Part shown: piece by piece, positions 1-7,727 of the stretch
How the letters are laid out: every line of letters begins with the position of its first letter
Position numbering within the stretch: the first letter of the stretch is position 1
From: Prevotella sp.
GTDB lineage: Bacteria; Bacteroidota; Bacteroidia; Bacteroidales; Bacteroidaceae
NCBI GenBank assembly: GCA_016291915.1
Contig: JAEEZP010000091.1
Span: forward strand, 1 to 19,608
Reading direction: 5' to 3'
DNA: 19,608 nucleotides
The notes under the pieces: model-generated
What the model saw: only the letters and a program-made list of their open reading frames with translations
The model's database searches: none
What the model was told of the DNA's origin: nothing
Made by a program: the position numbers and the translations under genes

Positions 1-806
1 CTGAAGCATACACCAGTAGCAGAGGTATCACCCATGTTACCGAATACCATAGCCATCACTGATACAGCGGTTCCCCACTCATCAGGAATACCTTCCATCT
101 TACGATAGAGGATGGCACGCTCGTTCATCCAAGAACGGAACACTGCGCAGATAGCGCCCCACAACTGCTCGATAGGATCGTTTGGGAAGTCTTTACCTGT
201 ACGCTCTTTGATAGCAGCCTTGAACAACTGTACCAAGTCTTTCAACTCCTCAACAGAGAGGTCTTTGTCAAGTTTGACACCGCGGCGCTCTTTAACTTTC
301 TCAATGATCTCCTCAAACGGATCGATATCTTCCTTGTTGACAGGCTTCATCTCAAGCACTACGTCACCGTACATCTGTACGAAACGACGGTAGCTGTCAT
401 ATACGAAATGAGGATTGTTAGTCTTCTTTACCATACCCTCAGCAACCTCGTCGTTCAAGCCAAGGTTCAGGATGGTATCCATCATACCGGGCATAGAAGC
501 ACGTGCACCTGAACGAACACTGACAAGCAGTGGGTTCTCAGCGTCACCGAACTTGCTGTTCATCAGCACTTCAATGTGCTTTACTGCATTGGTTACGTCC
601 TCATTGAGGATTTCCATAATCTTTGTCTGACCAACTTTGTAGTATTCGTTACAGCAGTCGGTTGTGATGGTAAATCCCGGAGGAACAGGTACACCAATCA
701 AATTCATCTCAGCGAGGTTAGCACCCTTACCGCCGAGTTCCTCACGCATCTTAGCATTACCTTCGGCTTTTCCGTTACCGAACAGATAAACTCTCTTTTC
801 GCTCAT
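1..806 (-). CDS. ppdK: Pyruvate, phosphate dikinase (N-terminal part, cut by window edge)
   Basis: Interconverts pyruvate, ATP and phosphate with PEP, AMP and PPi in the cytoplasm, linking glycolysis and gluconeogenesis to pyrophosphate. Reading the minus strand from the ATG at 806-804 gives 268 codons with no stop before the edge. Visible signatures of the PPDK nucleotide-binding domain are GGKGANLAEM (residues 25-34), VPVPPGFTI (39-47) and VRSGARASMPGMMDTILNLG (97-116), followed by a helical region and MVFGNMGDTSATGVCF at the cut end. Family members are about 870-910 residues, so the phosphohistidine swivelling domain and the PEP/pyruvate barrel lie outside the window. The gene stands alone and divergent from the rRNA methyltransferase gene, with a near-consensus Bacteroidetes promoter 52-83 bases upstream. 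The identification is firm; only completeness is unknown. Confidence 0.96.
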   Translation of the reverse strand, partial: MSEKRVYLFGNGKAEGNAKMREELGGKGANLAEMNLIGVPVPPGFTITTDCCNEYYKVGQTKIMEILNEDVTNAVKHIEVLMNSKFGDAENPLLVSVRSGARASMPGMMDTILNLGLNDEVAEGMVKKTNNPHFVYDSYRRFVQMYGDVVLEMKPVNKEDIDPFEEIIEKVKERRGVKLDKDLSVEELKDLVQLFKAAIKERTGKDFPNDPIEQLWGAICAVFRSWMNERAILYRKMEGIPDEWGTAVSVMAMVFGNMGDTSATGVCF

Positions 807-857
807 AAAAATACGTTGTTATTTATTGATTAAATGAAAATTTAATTTTATATCATG

Positions 858-889
858 CAAAGATATACTATTTTTTGTGAACTACCAAA
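858..889 (-). promoter_or_regulatory. Promoter of ppdK, Bacteroidetes -33/-7 type
   Basis: On the minus strand TTTG (889-886) is followed after 20 bp by TATCTTTG (865-858). This fits the Bacteroidetes primary sigma factor consensus TTTG-N19-21-TAnnTTTG. The start would fall near 850-853, giving a 5' leader of about 45 nt before the ATG at 806. Seen directly in sequence; use in the cell is inferred. Confidence 0.75.
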
Positions 890-1180
890 AAATTAATAAG
901 TTTTATTAGTTTGTCACTTCTAGTTATTAGTGTCTTTAAAGTTTCCAATGGAAGACAACTAATTATTTATATTGAATGATGCCGCAAGGAAAACAATGAG
1001 AGTTGTACGACACGGCCATGTGTACCTTAACAAAACAATTACTTTGGATACTCTTGTTTTATGCAGGAAATATCGTAGAATTTATTTAAAAACAACATCT
1101 TTTTTCCTATTGTAAATATAAAACTATCATTTTCGAATAAAAAAACTTAGTATTTTTAATCAGTTAAAGAAAATTTTCAT
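890..1180. other. AT-rich intergenic region between divergent ppdK and rlmD, no firm gene
   Basis: Together with the flanking promoters this is a 400-bp divergent gap. No tRNA-like fold, known riboswitch or strong inverted repeat was recognised. The only coding candidate is a 39-codon plus-strand frame at 996-1115 (starts MRVVRHGHVY, ends TTSFFLL) with AAGGA five bases before its ATG. It lacks a clear promoter, so I do not call it as a gene. Confidence 0.5.
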
Positions 1181-1188
1181 TATCTTTG
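1181..1188 (+). promoter_or_regulatory. -7 element of the rlmD promoter
   Basis: TATCTTTG at 1181-1188 matches TAnnTTTG perfectly. The -33 TTTG is poor: only a T-run lies at about the right distance (1153-1157). Transcription from here would start around 1192-1195, leaving a leader of roughly 12-15 nt before the ATG at 1207. Confidence 0.6.
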
Positions 1189-1206
1189 CATTTATAAGTA
1201 TCTATA

Positions 1207-2691
1207 ATGGCAAGAAAGAAGAAACCTTTACCGATTTTAGAGAATGTTACAATAACCGACTATGCGGCTGACGGAAAGTCGATTGCACGCGTAGATAATA
1301 TGGTGGTTTTTGTACCCTTCGCCGTTCCCGGTGATGTTGTAGATTTGCAGGTGTTCAGAAAGAAACACAGTTATATGGAGGCACAGGTGCATCGTTTCAT
1401 CGAATATAGCGAGAGGCGTCAAGAGCCTTTCTGTAAGCATTTCGGCATCTGTGGTGGATGTAAGTGGCAGATGATCCCTTATGAGGAGCAACTAAAGATG
1501 AAGCATCAGCAGGTGGTGGATCAACTGATACGCATTGCCAAGATTAAGTTACCGAAGTTTCAGCCTATTATCGGCAGTGAGAAGAATAGGGAGTACCGTA
1601 ACAAGATGGATTATGCTTGTTCAAATCGTCGTTTTCTTACCAAAGAAGAGATTGCCACGCTTCCTAGGATGAGCCTGGATCAAGGAGAGATTGCCAGCGC
1701 AAAGAATGTTCCTTCCATAGGATTCCATATAACGGGAGCTTTCGACAAAGTATTACCGATAGAAGAATGCTGGTTGATGGATCGTTTGCATAACGACATT
1801 CGCAACGGTTTTTATGCAAAGGCACTAGAGTTGGGTATCACATTCTTTGATCTTCGTGCACAGGTAGGATTGCTTCGTGATATCATCATGAGAAACTCAA
1901 ATACGGGTGAATGGATGATTATCGTGATGTTTCATTTCTCGCATGATCAGGATTACCAAAAAGAAAAGGAACAGGCCAACACCTTATTACAGTATATAGC
2001 AGATACATTTCCACAGATTACCTCATTATTATGGTTGGATAACCAAAAGTGCAATGATACAATCGGTGACCAGGAAATCTTTGTGTATAAGGGTAACGAC
2101 CATATTTTCGAGGAGATGGAAGGACTGCGTTTCAAAGTTGGCCCCAAGAGTTTCTATCAGACAAACACCGAGCAGGCTTATGTCTTGTATAAGGTTGTGA
2201 GAGATTATGCATTCAGAGAAGACAGTTGGCTGGATGAATTGCCTGAGAAACCATTGGTTTACGATCTATATACAGGTACAGGTACCATTGCTAACTTCGT
2301 AGCTCGAAAAGCCGGTAAGGTGATAGGTATTGAATATGTGGAAGAGGCTATTGCCGATGCGAGGATCAACTCACAGATCAATGGTTTCGATAATACCGAG
2401 TTTTTTGCCGGTGACATGAAAGATATCCTTACGGAAGATTTTATAGCAAAACATGGTCGTCCAGATGTGATTATCACCGATCCGCCGCGAGCCGGTATGC
2501 ATCAGGATGTGATTAACACTATTTTACGAGCAGCCCCCAAACGTATTGTCTATGTGAGTTGTAATCCTGCCACTCAGGCTCGAGACTTGCAGTTGCTTGA
2601 TGAAAAATACAAGGTGGTGGCCGTACAACCGGTAGATATGTTCCCATACACTCCACATGTGGAGAATGTGGCAGTTTTACAGATCCGTTGA
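1207..2691 (+). CDS. rlmD: 23S rRNA (uracil-5-)-methyltransferase, RlmD/RumA family
   Basis: A SAM-dependent enzyme that makes 5-methyluridine in RNA; E. coli RlmD targets U1939 of 23S rRNA. Residues 10-65 look like a TRAM RNA-binding domain. The iron-sulfur cysteines C76, C82 and C85 (C-x5-CGGC) plus C188 (IEECWL) are all present. The methyltransferase fold carries the SAM loop DLYTGTGT (353-360), the DPPRAGM motif (425-431), catalytic Cys452 in SCNPAT and the HVEN base motif with Glu486. The 494 residues are slightly longer than the E. coli enzyme (433). The family also holds RlmC, RlmCD and TrmA; the four Fe-S cysteines argue against TrmA, but the exact target uridine cannot be read from sequence. 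The porin gene follows after 34 bases and may be co-transcribed. Confidence 0.9.
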   Translation: MARKKKPLPILENVTITDYAADGKSIARVDNMVVFVPFAVPGDVVDLQVFRKKHSYMEAQVHRFIEYSERRQEPFCKHFGICGGCKWQMIPYEEQLKMKHQQVVDQLIRIAKIKLPKFQPIIGSEKNREYRNKMDYACSNRRFLTKEEIATLPRMSLDQGEIASAKNVPSIGFHITGAFDKVLPIEECWLMDRLHNDIRNGFYAKALELGITFFDLRAQVGLLRDIIMRNSNTGEWMIIVMFHFSHDQDYQKEKEQANTLLQYIADTFPQITSLLWLDNQKCNDTIGDQEIFVYKGNDHIFEEMEGLRFKVGPKSFYQTNTEQAYVLYKVVRDYAFREDSWLDELPEKPLVYDLYTGTGTIANFVARKAGKVIGIEYVEEAIADARINSQINGFDNTEFFAGDMKDILTEDFIAKHGRPDVIITDPPRAGMHQDVINTILRAAPKRIVYVSCNPATQARDLQLLDEKYKVVAVQPVDMFPYTPHVENVAVLQIR

Positions 2692-2725
2692 TTTATATTA
2701 TTATTAACCTAATAACAAATCTATT

Positions 2726-3799
2726 ATGAAGAGAAAATTATTTTTGGTGTTTGCACTAACCTTTGTAGCTATTTCCGTGAGTGCACAGGAGAAACCACAA
2801 AAGTGGTATGACAACATCAAGTTCAGTGGCTATGGTATGCTACAGTATCAAGGTCAGGATCAGGAAGATAAAGAGTCGAATACCTTCAATCTGCGATTGG
2901 CGCGTTTCATACTCGACGGTAAGATCGGGGACTTCGACTGGCGTGCCCAGATTCAAGGAACAAACCTAAAGGGTCCGGCTGAACCTACTGTGCAGATCGT
3001 AGACCTCTATGCAGAGTGGAGGAAATATCCTGAGTTTAAGGTTCGCGTCGGACAGTTCAAGCGTTGCTTCACGTTTGAGAACCCCACCCATCCTATCACT
3101 CAGGGCTGGCGTGCCTATGCTGACGTAATCAACAACCTTTCTGGATTTGGTGACAGAACTGGCGAGAAGTCCAGTGGAGGCCGCGACATTGGTATCCAGG
3201 TTTCCGGTGATGTCCTGCCTAACGCCAGCGGTCGTAAGCTACTCCATTATCAAGTAGGTGTATATAACGGTGAGGGAGTCAATAAGAAAGACGCAGACAA
3301 TAAGAAGGATCTCATCGGCGGCTTGTGGGTGATGCCTATCCAGGGAGTACGAATAGGTGCTTTTGGATGGACTGGTACGCATGGAAGCATGAATATGACA
3401 CTATTAGATGGTAGAACAGTCACATTGGAGAGCGTCAGGAACAACCGCTATTGTCTCTCTGCAGAATATGACAAGGATGAATTCACCTTCCGCACAGAGT
3501 ATCTTCATTCACAAGGTTTGGGTAAAAGTGAGGCTTACGGTGACAAGGCTGATGGTTGGTATGTATTCGGCATCGTGCCCGTCATCAAGTCGAAACTGCA
3601 TGCAAAAGCCCGTTATCAGACTTATCGTGTAGCAAAGGATGGAAACTCTGCAAAGACATCATACGAATGCGGTGTAAACTATTTCTTCACGAAGAACCTG
3701 GAACTTCATGCTGAGTATGCTCGTATAAACGACAAGACCATTGCTAGCGGCAATCAAAGCTACAACATGATCACTGCAGAGCTCGATTTCCGTTTCTAA
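2726..3799 (+). CDS. Outer-membrane porin, phosphate-selective porin O/P (OprP/OprO) family
   Basis: A beta-barrel outer-membrane channel. The signal peptide is clear: positive MKRKL, a hydrophobic stretch to about residue 18 and a likely cut at SVSA|Q (20/21). The mature protein opens with the family pattern KFSGYGMLQYQG, then FNLRLARFILDGKIGDFDWR and VRVGQFKRCFTFENPTHP. It shows alternating-residue strands throughout and ends in ELDFRF, the terminal-Phe signal for barrel assembly. At 357 residues it is shorter than Pseudomonas OprP (about 410-440) but normal for Bacteroidetes homologues. The substrate is not determinable: the family name reflects phosphate and polyphosphate channels, and many homologues in this phylum are uncharacterised. 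It sits between the RNA methyltransferase and the membrane pyrophosphatase, so a phosphate role would fit but is inference. Confidence 0.85.
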   Translation: MKRKLFLVFALTFVAISVSAQEKPQKWYDNIKFSGYGMLQYQGQDQEDKESNTFNLRLARFILDGKIGDFDWRAQIQGTNLKGPAEPTVQIVDLYAEWRKYPEFKVRVGQFKRCFTFENPTHPITQGWRAYADVINNLSGFGDRTGEKSSGGRDIGIQVSGDVLPNASGRKLLHYQVGVYNGEGVNKKDADNKKDLIGGLWVMPIQGVRIGAFGWTGTHGSMNMTLLDGRTVTLESVRNNRYCLSAEYDKDEFTFRTEYLHSQGLGKSEAYGDKADGWYVFGIVPVIKSKLHAKARYQTYRVAKDGNSAKTSYECGVNYFFTKNLELHAEYARINDKTIASGNQSYNMITAELDFRF

Positions 3800-3844
3800 G
3801 CATGTAATTCTATATGCATTATTAGAACTGATATTGTTTTTGAG

Positions 3845-3884
3845 GGAGTATGACGATGATACATATAAGTACCTGTCATGCTCC
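3845..3884 (+). other. Hairpin between the porin and pyrophosphatase genes
   Basis: GGAGTATGAC (3845-3854) pairs with GTCATGCTCC (3875-3884), with one G-U pair and an 18-20 nt loop. An AT-rich but not T-only stretch follows. It could be a weak terminator for the porin transcript or a 5'-leader structure for hppA. The upstream ATG at 3878 lies inside the second arm, which argues against it as the hppA start. Confidence 0.5.
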
Positions 3885-3919
3885 TTACATTATTAAATAT
3901 TACATACAGTTATATAATT

Positions 3920-6109
3920 ATGAACATTCCGTTAGTATTTTGGCTCGTGCCAGTGGCATCGATCATTGCCCTGAGCATGGCATGGTATTTCTTCCGTCAG
4001 ATGATGACAGCTGACGAAGGAACACCTCGTATGAAAGAAATTGCCAAGTATGTCCGTGATGGCGCTATGGCATATCTGAAACAGCAATACAAAGTAGTGC
4101 TTTACGTCTTTATCGTTTTAGCCGCATTGTTTGCTTTCATGGCTTATGTGCTCCATGTGCAAAACCCATGGGTTCCGTTTGCCTTCCTGACAGGTGGATT
4201 CTTCTCGGGTTTGGCTGGTTTCTTCGGTATGAAGACCGCTACTTATGCTTCAGGACGAACAGCTAATGCAGCCCGTAAGAGTCTTGATGCGGGATTGAAG
4301 ATCGCTTTCCGTTCGGGAGCTGTGATGGGTCTTACCGTGGTAGGCTTGGGATTGCTCGACATCGCTATTTGGTTTGTTGTGCTTAACTGGCTCACCAGCG
4401 ACGGTCTTATCGCCATTACTACGACGATGCTTACTTTCGGTATGGGTGCTTCCACGCAGGCTCTCTTTGCCCGTGTGGGTGGAGGTATTTATACGAAGGC
4501 TGCCGATGTGGGTGCAGACATCGTGGGTAAGGTAGAGGCTGACATCCCTGAGGATGATCCTCGTAATCCTGCCACTATTGCTGATAACGTGGGTGACAAT
4601 GTGGGTGATGTTGCCGGTATGGGCGCTGATCTTTATGAGAGTTACTGTGGTAGTATTCTTTCTACGGCTGCTCTTGGCGCATCTGCCTTTGCTGCCAGCC
4701 AGGTAGATGGTATGCAGTTGCGTGCAGTCATCGCTCCTATGCTTATTGCAGCTGTAGGTGTGTTCCTCAGTATCTTCGGTATCTATCTGGTACGTACAAA
4801 GGAAGGTGCAACGATGCGTGACCTGCTCAAATCACTTTCTTTAGGTACAAATGTAAGTGCAGTCCTTATTGCTGTTGCCACCTTTGTCATTCTCTATTTA
4901 TTAGGTATAGAGAATTGGTTGGGCCTTTCATTCTCTGTAATCACTGGTTTGGCAGCCGGAGTGATTATCGGACAAGCAACAGAGTACTATACATCACATT
5001 CGTATAAGCCGACACAAAAGATTTCAGAAGCTGGTCTTACGGGTGCAGCTACTGTTATTATAAAAGGTATAGGTACTGGAATGATCTCTACATGTATTCC
5101 TGTGTTGACCATCGGTGTCGCTATCTTACTCAGTTATCTTTTTGCCAATGGCTTCGATCTCTCTATGTCCTCAGCAAGTCTTTCTCACGGACTCTATGGT
5201 ATCGGTATTGCTGCTGTGGGTATGTTGTCGACATTGGGAATCACACTCGCTACAGATGCTTACGGACCTATAGCTGATAATGCCGGTGGTAATGCTGAGA
5301 TGAGCCAGTTAGGTGAGGATATCCGTCATCGTACAGATGCCCTTGATGCCCTGGGTAATACCACAGCCGCTACTGGTAAGGGTTTTGCTATCGGTTCTGC
5401 CGCTCTTACGGCATTGGCATTGTTGGCTTCCTATATTGAAGAGATCAAGATTGCCATGGCACGTGCTGATGTGACGTTAACCAACTTACAAGGTGATGTT
5501 ATCAATGCCGCTGAAGCAACCATCCCTGACTTTATGAATTTCTTCCAGGTGAACCTGATGAATCCTAAAGTGTTGGTAGGTGCATTTATAGGCGCTATGG
5601 CTGCATTCCTCTTCTGTGGTCTTACCATGGAGGCTGTGGGACGTGCTGCTCAGAAGATGGTATTGGAGGTACGCCGACAGTTTAAGGAGATAGCAGGCAT
5701 CTTAGAGGGCACAGGCACTCCCGACTATGGTCGTTGTGTGGAGATTTCTACCCGTGCTGCTCAGAAAGAGATGATCTTCCCGAGTATCCTTGCCATCGTC
5801 ATTCCAATTGTTGTGGGATGTGTACTTGGCGTTGCCGGTGTATTAGGCTTGCTTGTCGGAGGACTTGCCGGTGGCTTTACCTTGGCTGTGTTTATGGCGA
5901 ATGCCGGAGGAGCTTGGGACAATGCAAAGAAGAATATCGAGGAAGGTAACTTCGGCGGTAAGGGTTCTTTTGCCCATAAGGCTACTATTGTAGGTGATAC
6001 TGTCGGTGATCCTTTCAAAGACACATCTGGTCCGTCGCTGAATATCCTAATTAAGTTGATGAGCATGGTAAGCATCGTGATGGCAGGTCTTACCGTGGCA
6101 TTTATTTAA
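3920..6109 (+). CDS. hppA: Membrane-bound ion-pumping pyrophosphatase (K+-dependent type)
   Basis: Hydrolyses PPi and uses the energy to export H+ and/or Na+ across the inner membrane, with about 16 membrane helices over 729 residues. The PPi/Mg site motifs are intact: DVGADIVGKVEAD (196-208), DNVGDNVGD (222-230), DAYGPIADNAGGNAEM (446-461) and, near the C-terminus, GDTVGDPFKDTSGPSLNILI. GNTTAATGKG (479-488) has Ala483 and Gly486, where K+-independent enzymes carry Lys and Thr, so a K+-dependent enzyme is expected. Some Bacteroides homologues pump Na+ as well as H+; the sequence alone does not settle this. I chose the ATG at 3920 (MNIPLVFW) over the in-frame ATG at 3878, because the latter adds 14 atypical residues and lies in a hairpin arm. 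A strong terminator-like hairpin follows. Confidence 0.96.
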   Translation: MNIPLVFWLVPVASIIALSMAWYFFRQMMTADEGTPRMKEIAKYVRDGAMAYLKQQYKVVLYVFIVLAALFAFMAYVLHVQNPWVPFAFLTGGFFSGLAGFFGMKTATYASGRTANAARKSLDAGLKIAFRSGAVMGLTVVGLGLLDIAIWFVVLNWLTSDGLIAITTTMLTFGMGASTQALFARVGGGIYTKAADVGADIVGKVEADIPEDDPRNPATIADNVGDNVGDVAGMGADLYESYCGSILSTAALGASAFAASQVDGMQLRAVIAPMLIAAVGVFLSIFGIYLVRTKEGATMRDLLKSLSLGTNVSAVLIAVATFVILYLLGIENWLGLSFSVITGLAAGVIIGQATEYYTSHSYKPTQKISEAGLTGAATVIIKGIGTGMISTCIPVLTIGVAILLSYLFANGFDLSMSSASLSHGLYGIGIAAVGMLSTLGITLATDAYGPIADNAGGNAEMSQLGEDIRHRTDALDALGNTTAATGKGFAIGSAALTALALLASYIEEIKIAMARADVTLTNLQGDVINAAEATIPDFMNFFQVNLMNPKVLVGAFIGAMAAFLFCGLTMEAVGRAAQKMVLEVRRQFKEIAGILEGTGTPDYGRCVEISTRAAQKEMIFPSILAIVIPIVVGCVLGVAGVLGLLVGGLAGGFTLAVFMANAGGAWDNAKKNIEEGNFGGKGSFAHKATIVGDTVGDPFKDTSGPSLNILIKLMSMVSIVMAGLTVAFI

Positions 6110-6129
6110 TAATGTAGCATAAACTGATC

Positions 6130-6160
6130 TATAAGGGCAGACATCACGTCTGCCCTTATA
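6130..6160 (+). terminator. Strong hairpin after hppA, probable terminator
   Basis: A perfect 13-bp stem TATAAGGGCAGAC / GTCTGCCCTTATA with a 5-nt loop (ATCAC) starts 20 bases after the hppA stop. The sequence after it (TAATTAGATCGTTTTT) is U-rich only in part, so termination strength is uncertain. No other gene overlaps it. Confidence 0.75.
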
Positions 6161-6245
6161 TAATTAGATCGTTTTTGCCCTACGTATAGAGAACAGTTCT
6201 TTTTAAATTCATAGTTGAGGCAATAACAGGAACAGATAAAAAGAG

Positions 6246-7166
6246 ATGAGAAAAATTTGCCACTACATATCAGAATATATGGGAATACTAGTGCTTGCCG
6301 CCGCTTTGATGGCATTGGCATGTCCCGAAGCACTGTCACGAGTGCGTCCCACAGTCATCAACTATCTGCTGGGGCTGGTCATGTTCGGCATGGGTTTGAC
6401 GTTGAAGTTACATGATTTCAAGATTGTCTTCAGTCGTCCTAAGGATGTTATCATCGGTTGTCTGGCACAGTTTACCATCATGCCACTCCTTGCCTGGGGA
6501 CTTACCTGTTTATTCCGACTTGATGAGGCTCTTGCCCTTGGAGTGGTATTGGTAGGGTGTTGCCCGGGAGGCACTGCCTCTAATGTCATTACTTATCTGG
6601 CAAAAGGCGACTTGGCTCTGTCTGTTGGAATGACCGGTGTTTCCACTTTGCTGGCTCCTTTCCTAACGCCGTTACTTACATGGGCATTGGCGGGAAAGAC
6701 TGTTGATGTGGATGTGGCGAGTATGTTCCTAAGTATCCTCTGGGTGGTTATCTTGCCAATCGTTATCGGCTTGTTGCTCAAATGGATGTGGCCGAAGTTT
6801 ACGGAGAGAGTAACAGACTACCTCCCAGCATTTTCTTCTATTGCCATTGCCCTTATCGTTGCTATCGTCATCTCTGCAAATGCAGGCAGGCTGTTGGCAG
6901 GCGGTCTGTTGATAATCATTGTGGTCATACTTCACAATATCTGCGGCTTGAGTTTAGGTTTTATGATTGGACGGCTGTTAGGTTTTTCCGAGCCAATGAA
7001 AAGAGCGATATCCATTGAGGTCGGTATGCAGAACTCCGGACTGGCAAGCAGTCTGGCGACCATACATTTTGCGGCTTATCCGTTGGCTACTATCCCCGGT
7101 GCTTTATTCAGTGTTTGGCATAATATCTCAGGTGCTATTGTGGCATATTTATATCGGCGAAGATGA
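6246..7166 (+). CDS. Bile acid:sodium symporter (BASS/SBF) family transporter
   Basis: An inner-membrane secondary transporter of 306 residues with 8-10 predicted membrane helices. The two conserved motifs of the unwound crossing helices are present: GCCPGGTASN (104-113) and IEVGMQNSGLASSLA (257-271). Bacterial members move bile acids, ketopantoate, other organic acids or unknown substrates, usually with Na+; bile-acid transport should not be assumed. A Na+-pumping pyrophosphatase just upstream could in principle supply the gradient, but a hairpin separates the two genes and no functional tie is shown. No consensus promoter was found in the 136-bp gap. A short inverted repeat AGAAC-A-GTTCT (about 6190-6200) lies upstream. 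The start ATG follows a purine-rich AAAAAGAG. Confidence 0.9.
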   Translation: MRKICHYISEYMGILVLAAALMALACPEALSRVRPTVINYLLGLVMFGMGLTLKLHDFKIVFSRPKDVIIGCLAQFTIMPLLAWGLTCLFRLDEALALGVVLVGCCPGGTASNVITYLAKGDLALSVGMTGVSTLLAPFLTPLLTWALAGKTVDVDVASMFLSILWVVILPIVIGLLLKWMWPKFTERVTDYLPAFSSIAIALIVAIVISANAGRLLAGGLLIIIVVILHNICGLSLGFMIGRLLGFSEPMKRAISIEVGMQNSGLASSLATIHFAAYPLATIPGALFSVWHNISGAIVAYLYRRR

Positions 7167-7202
7167 TAAAATAGGGAATTATATCGCAGTTGTCTGGAAA
7201 CT

Positions 7203-7727
7203 CTATTCTTCGGAAGTTCGAAGAATAATACTGGTTGCCCCGATCGTGAAAAGGGTCCCATTTGTGATGATACGGCGTTCCCGGTCACCGAGAAGGACAT
7301 TATCCACAAAAGTACCTGTGTTGCTGGGACCGTCACGTAAGGTATATTTCAGATTTCCTTTTTTGTCTTTCGAGACATTAATGACACAATGGGTATTATC
7401 CACACTGGGATCAACGGTCTCTATCGGTGTATTGATAGGGTTACCTTTCTGGTATCTTCCGATGACATTATCTCCCCATTGTAATGGGATGACCTGTTTG
7501 AAATGGAAGACGTTCTCGATGACCACGATAGAGCCGAACCCTTTTTCGTTAGCCATCTCATCAGGATTCTCATCTTTCTGTCTTTCCCTCAGTTTCGACA
7601 CACCAATACGAATGCCAAACTGTTTGTTACAGTCGGGACATACAAATACCAGACGTTGACCGTCGGTATATTGTTTCTCATCAAAAGTGATATAGGAATC
7701 ACATTTGGGACATCTTACTCGTTTCAT
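7203..7727 (-). CDS. Zinc-ribbon plus FHA-domain protein
   Basis: A 174-residue, probably cytoplasmic protein. Residues 1-40 hold a CPKC (6-9) / CPDC (30-33) zinc ribbon of the MJ0042 type. Residues 65-172 form a forkhead-associated domain, which normally binds phosphothreonine peptides. The FHA core is recognisable: IGR (89-91), DPSVDNTHCVI (106-116) and SNTGTFVDN (135-143). The Ser of the usual SxxH signature is Asp110, while Arg91, His113 and the NTGTF turn remain, so phosphopeptide binding may be altered. The start overlaps the stop of the HU-SPOR gene by ATGA, implying translational coupling. No kinase or phosphatase gene is in the window. Domain assignment is good; cellular role unknown. 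Confidence 0.85.
   Translation of the reverse strand: MKRVRCPKCDSYITFDEKQYTDGQRLVFVCPDCNKQFGIRIGVSKLRERQKDENPDEMANEKGFGSIVVIENVFHFKQVIPLQWGDNVIGRYQKGNPINTPIETVDPSVDNTHCVINVSKDKKGNLKYTLRDGPSNTGTFVDNVLLGDRERRIITNGTLFTIGATSIILRTSEE
7204..7227. other. Hairpin at the convergent ends of the BASS and FHA genes
   Basis: TATTCTTCG (7204-7212) and CGAAGAATA (7219-7227) form a 9-bp stem with a 6-nt loop, overlapping the stop codon of the FHA gene. Neither side has a T-tract. It may help end transcription between the convergent genes, or may be a by-product of the Ser-Glu-Glu codons. Confidence 0.35.

Noticed and set aside
3878..3919. Upstream ATG start for hppA (14 extra residues)
   Set aside because: The added residues are not typical of the family and the ATG lies in a hairpin arm; the ATG at 3920 gives the expected N-terminus.
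6130..6160. Riboswitch or small RNA in the hppA-BASS gap
   Set aside because: Only a single simple hairpin is present, without the multi-helix architecture of known riboswitches; a terminator is the simpler reading.
6190..6200. Short inverted repeat AGAAC-A-GTTCT upstream of the BASS gene as an operator
   Set aside because: Five-base arms occur often by chance and no regulator gene is adjacent; noted but not called.
7015..7659. 214-codon plus-strand frame spanning the end of the BASS gene and the FHA gene
   Set aside because: It overlaps two well-supported genes, one of them antisense, and its translation has no domain pattern.
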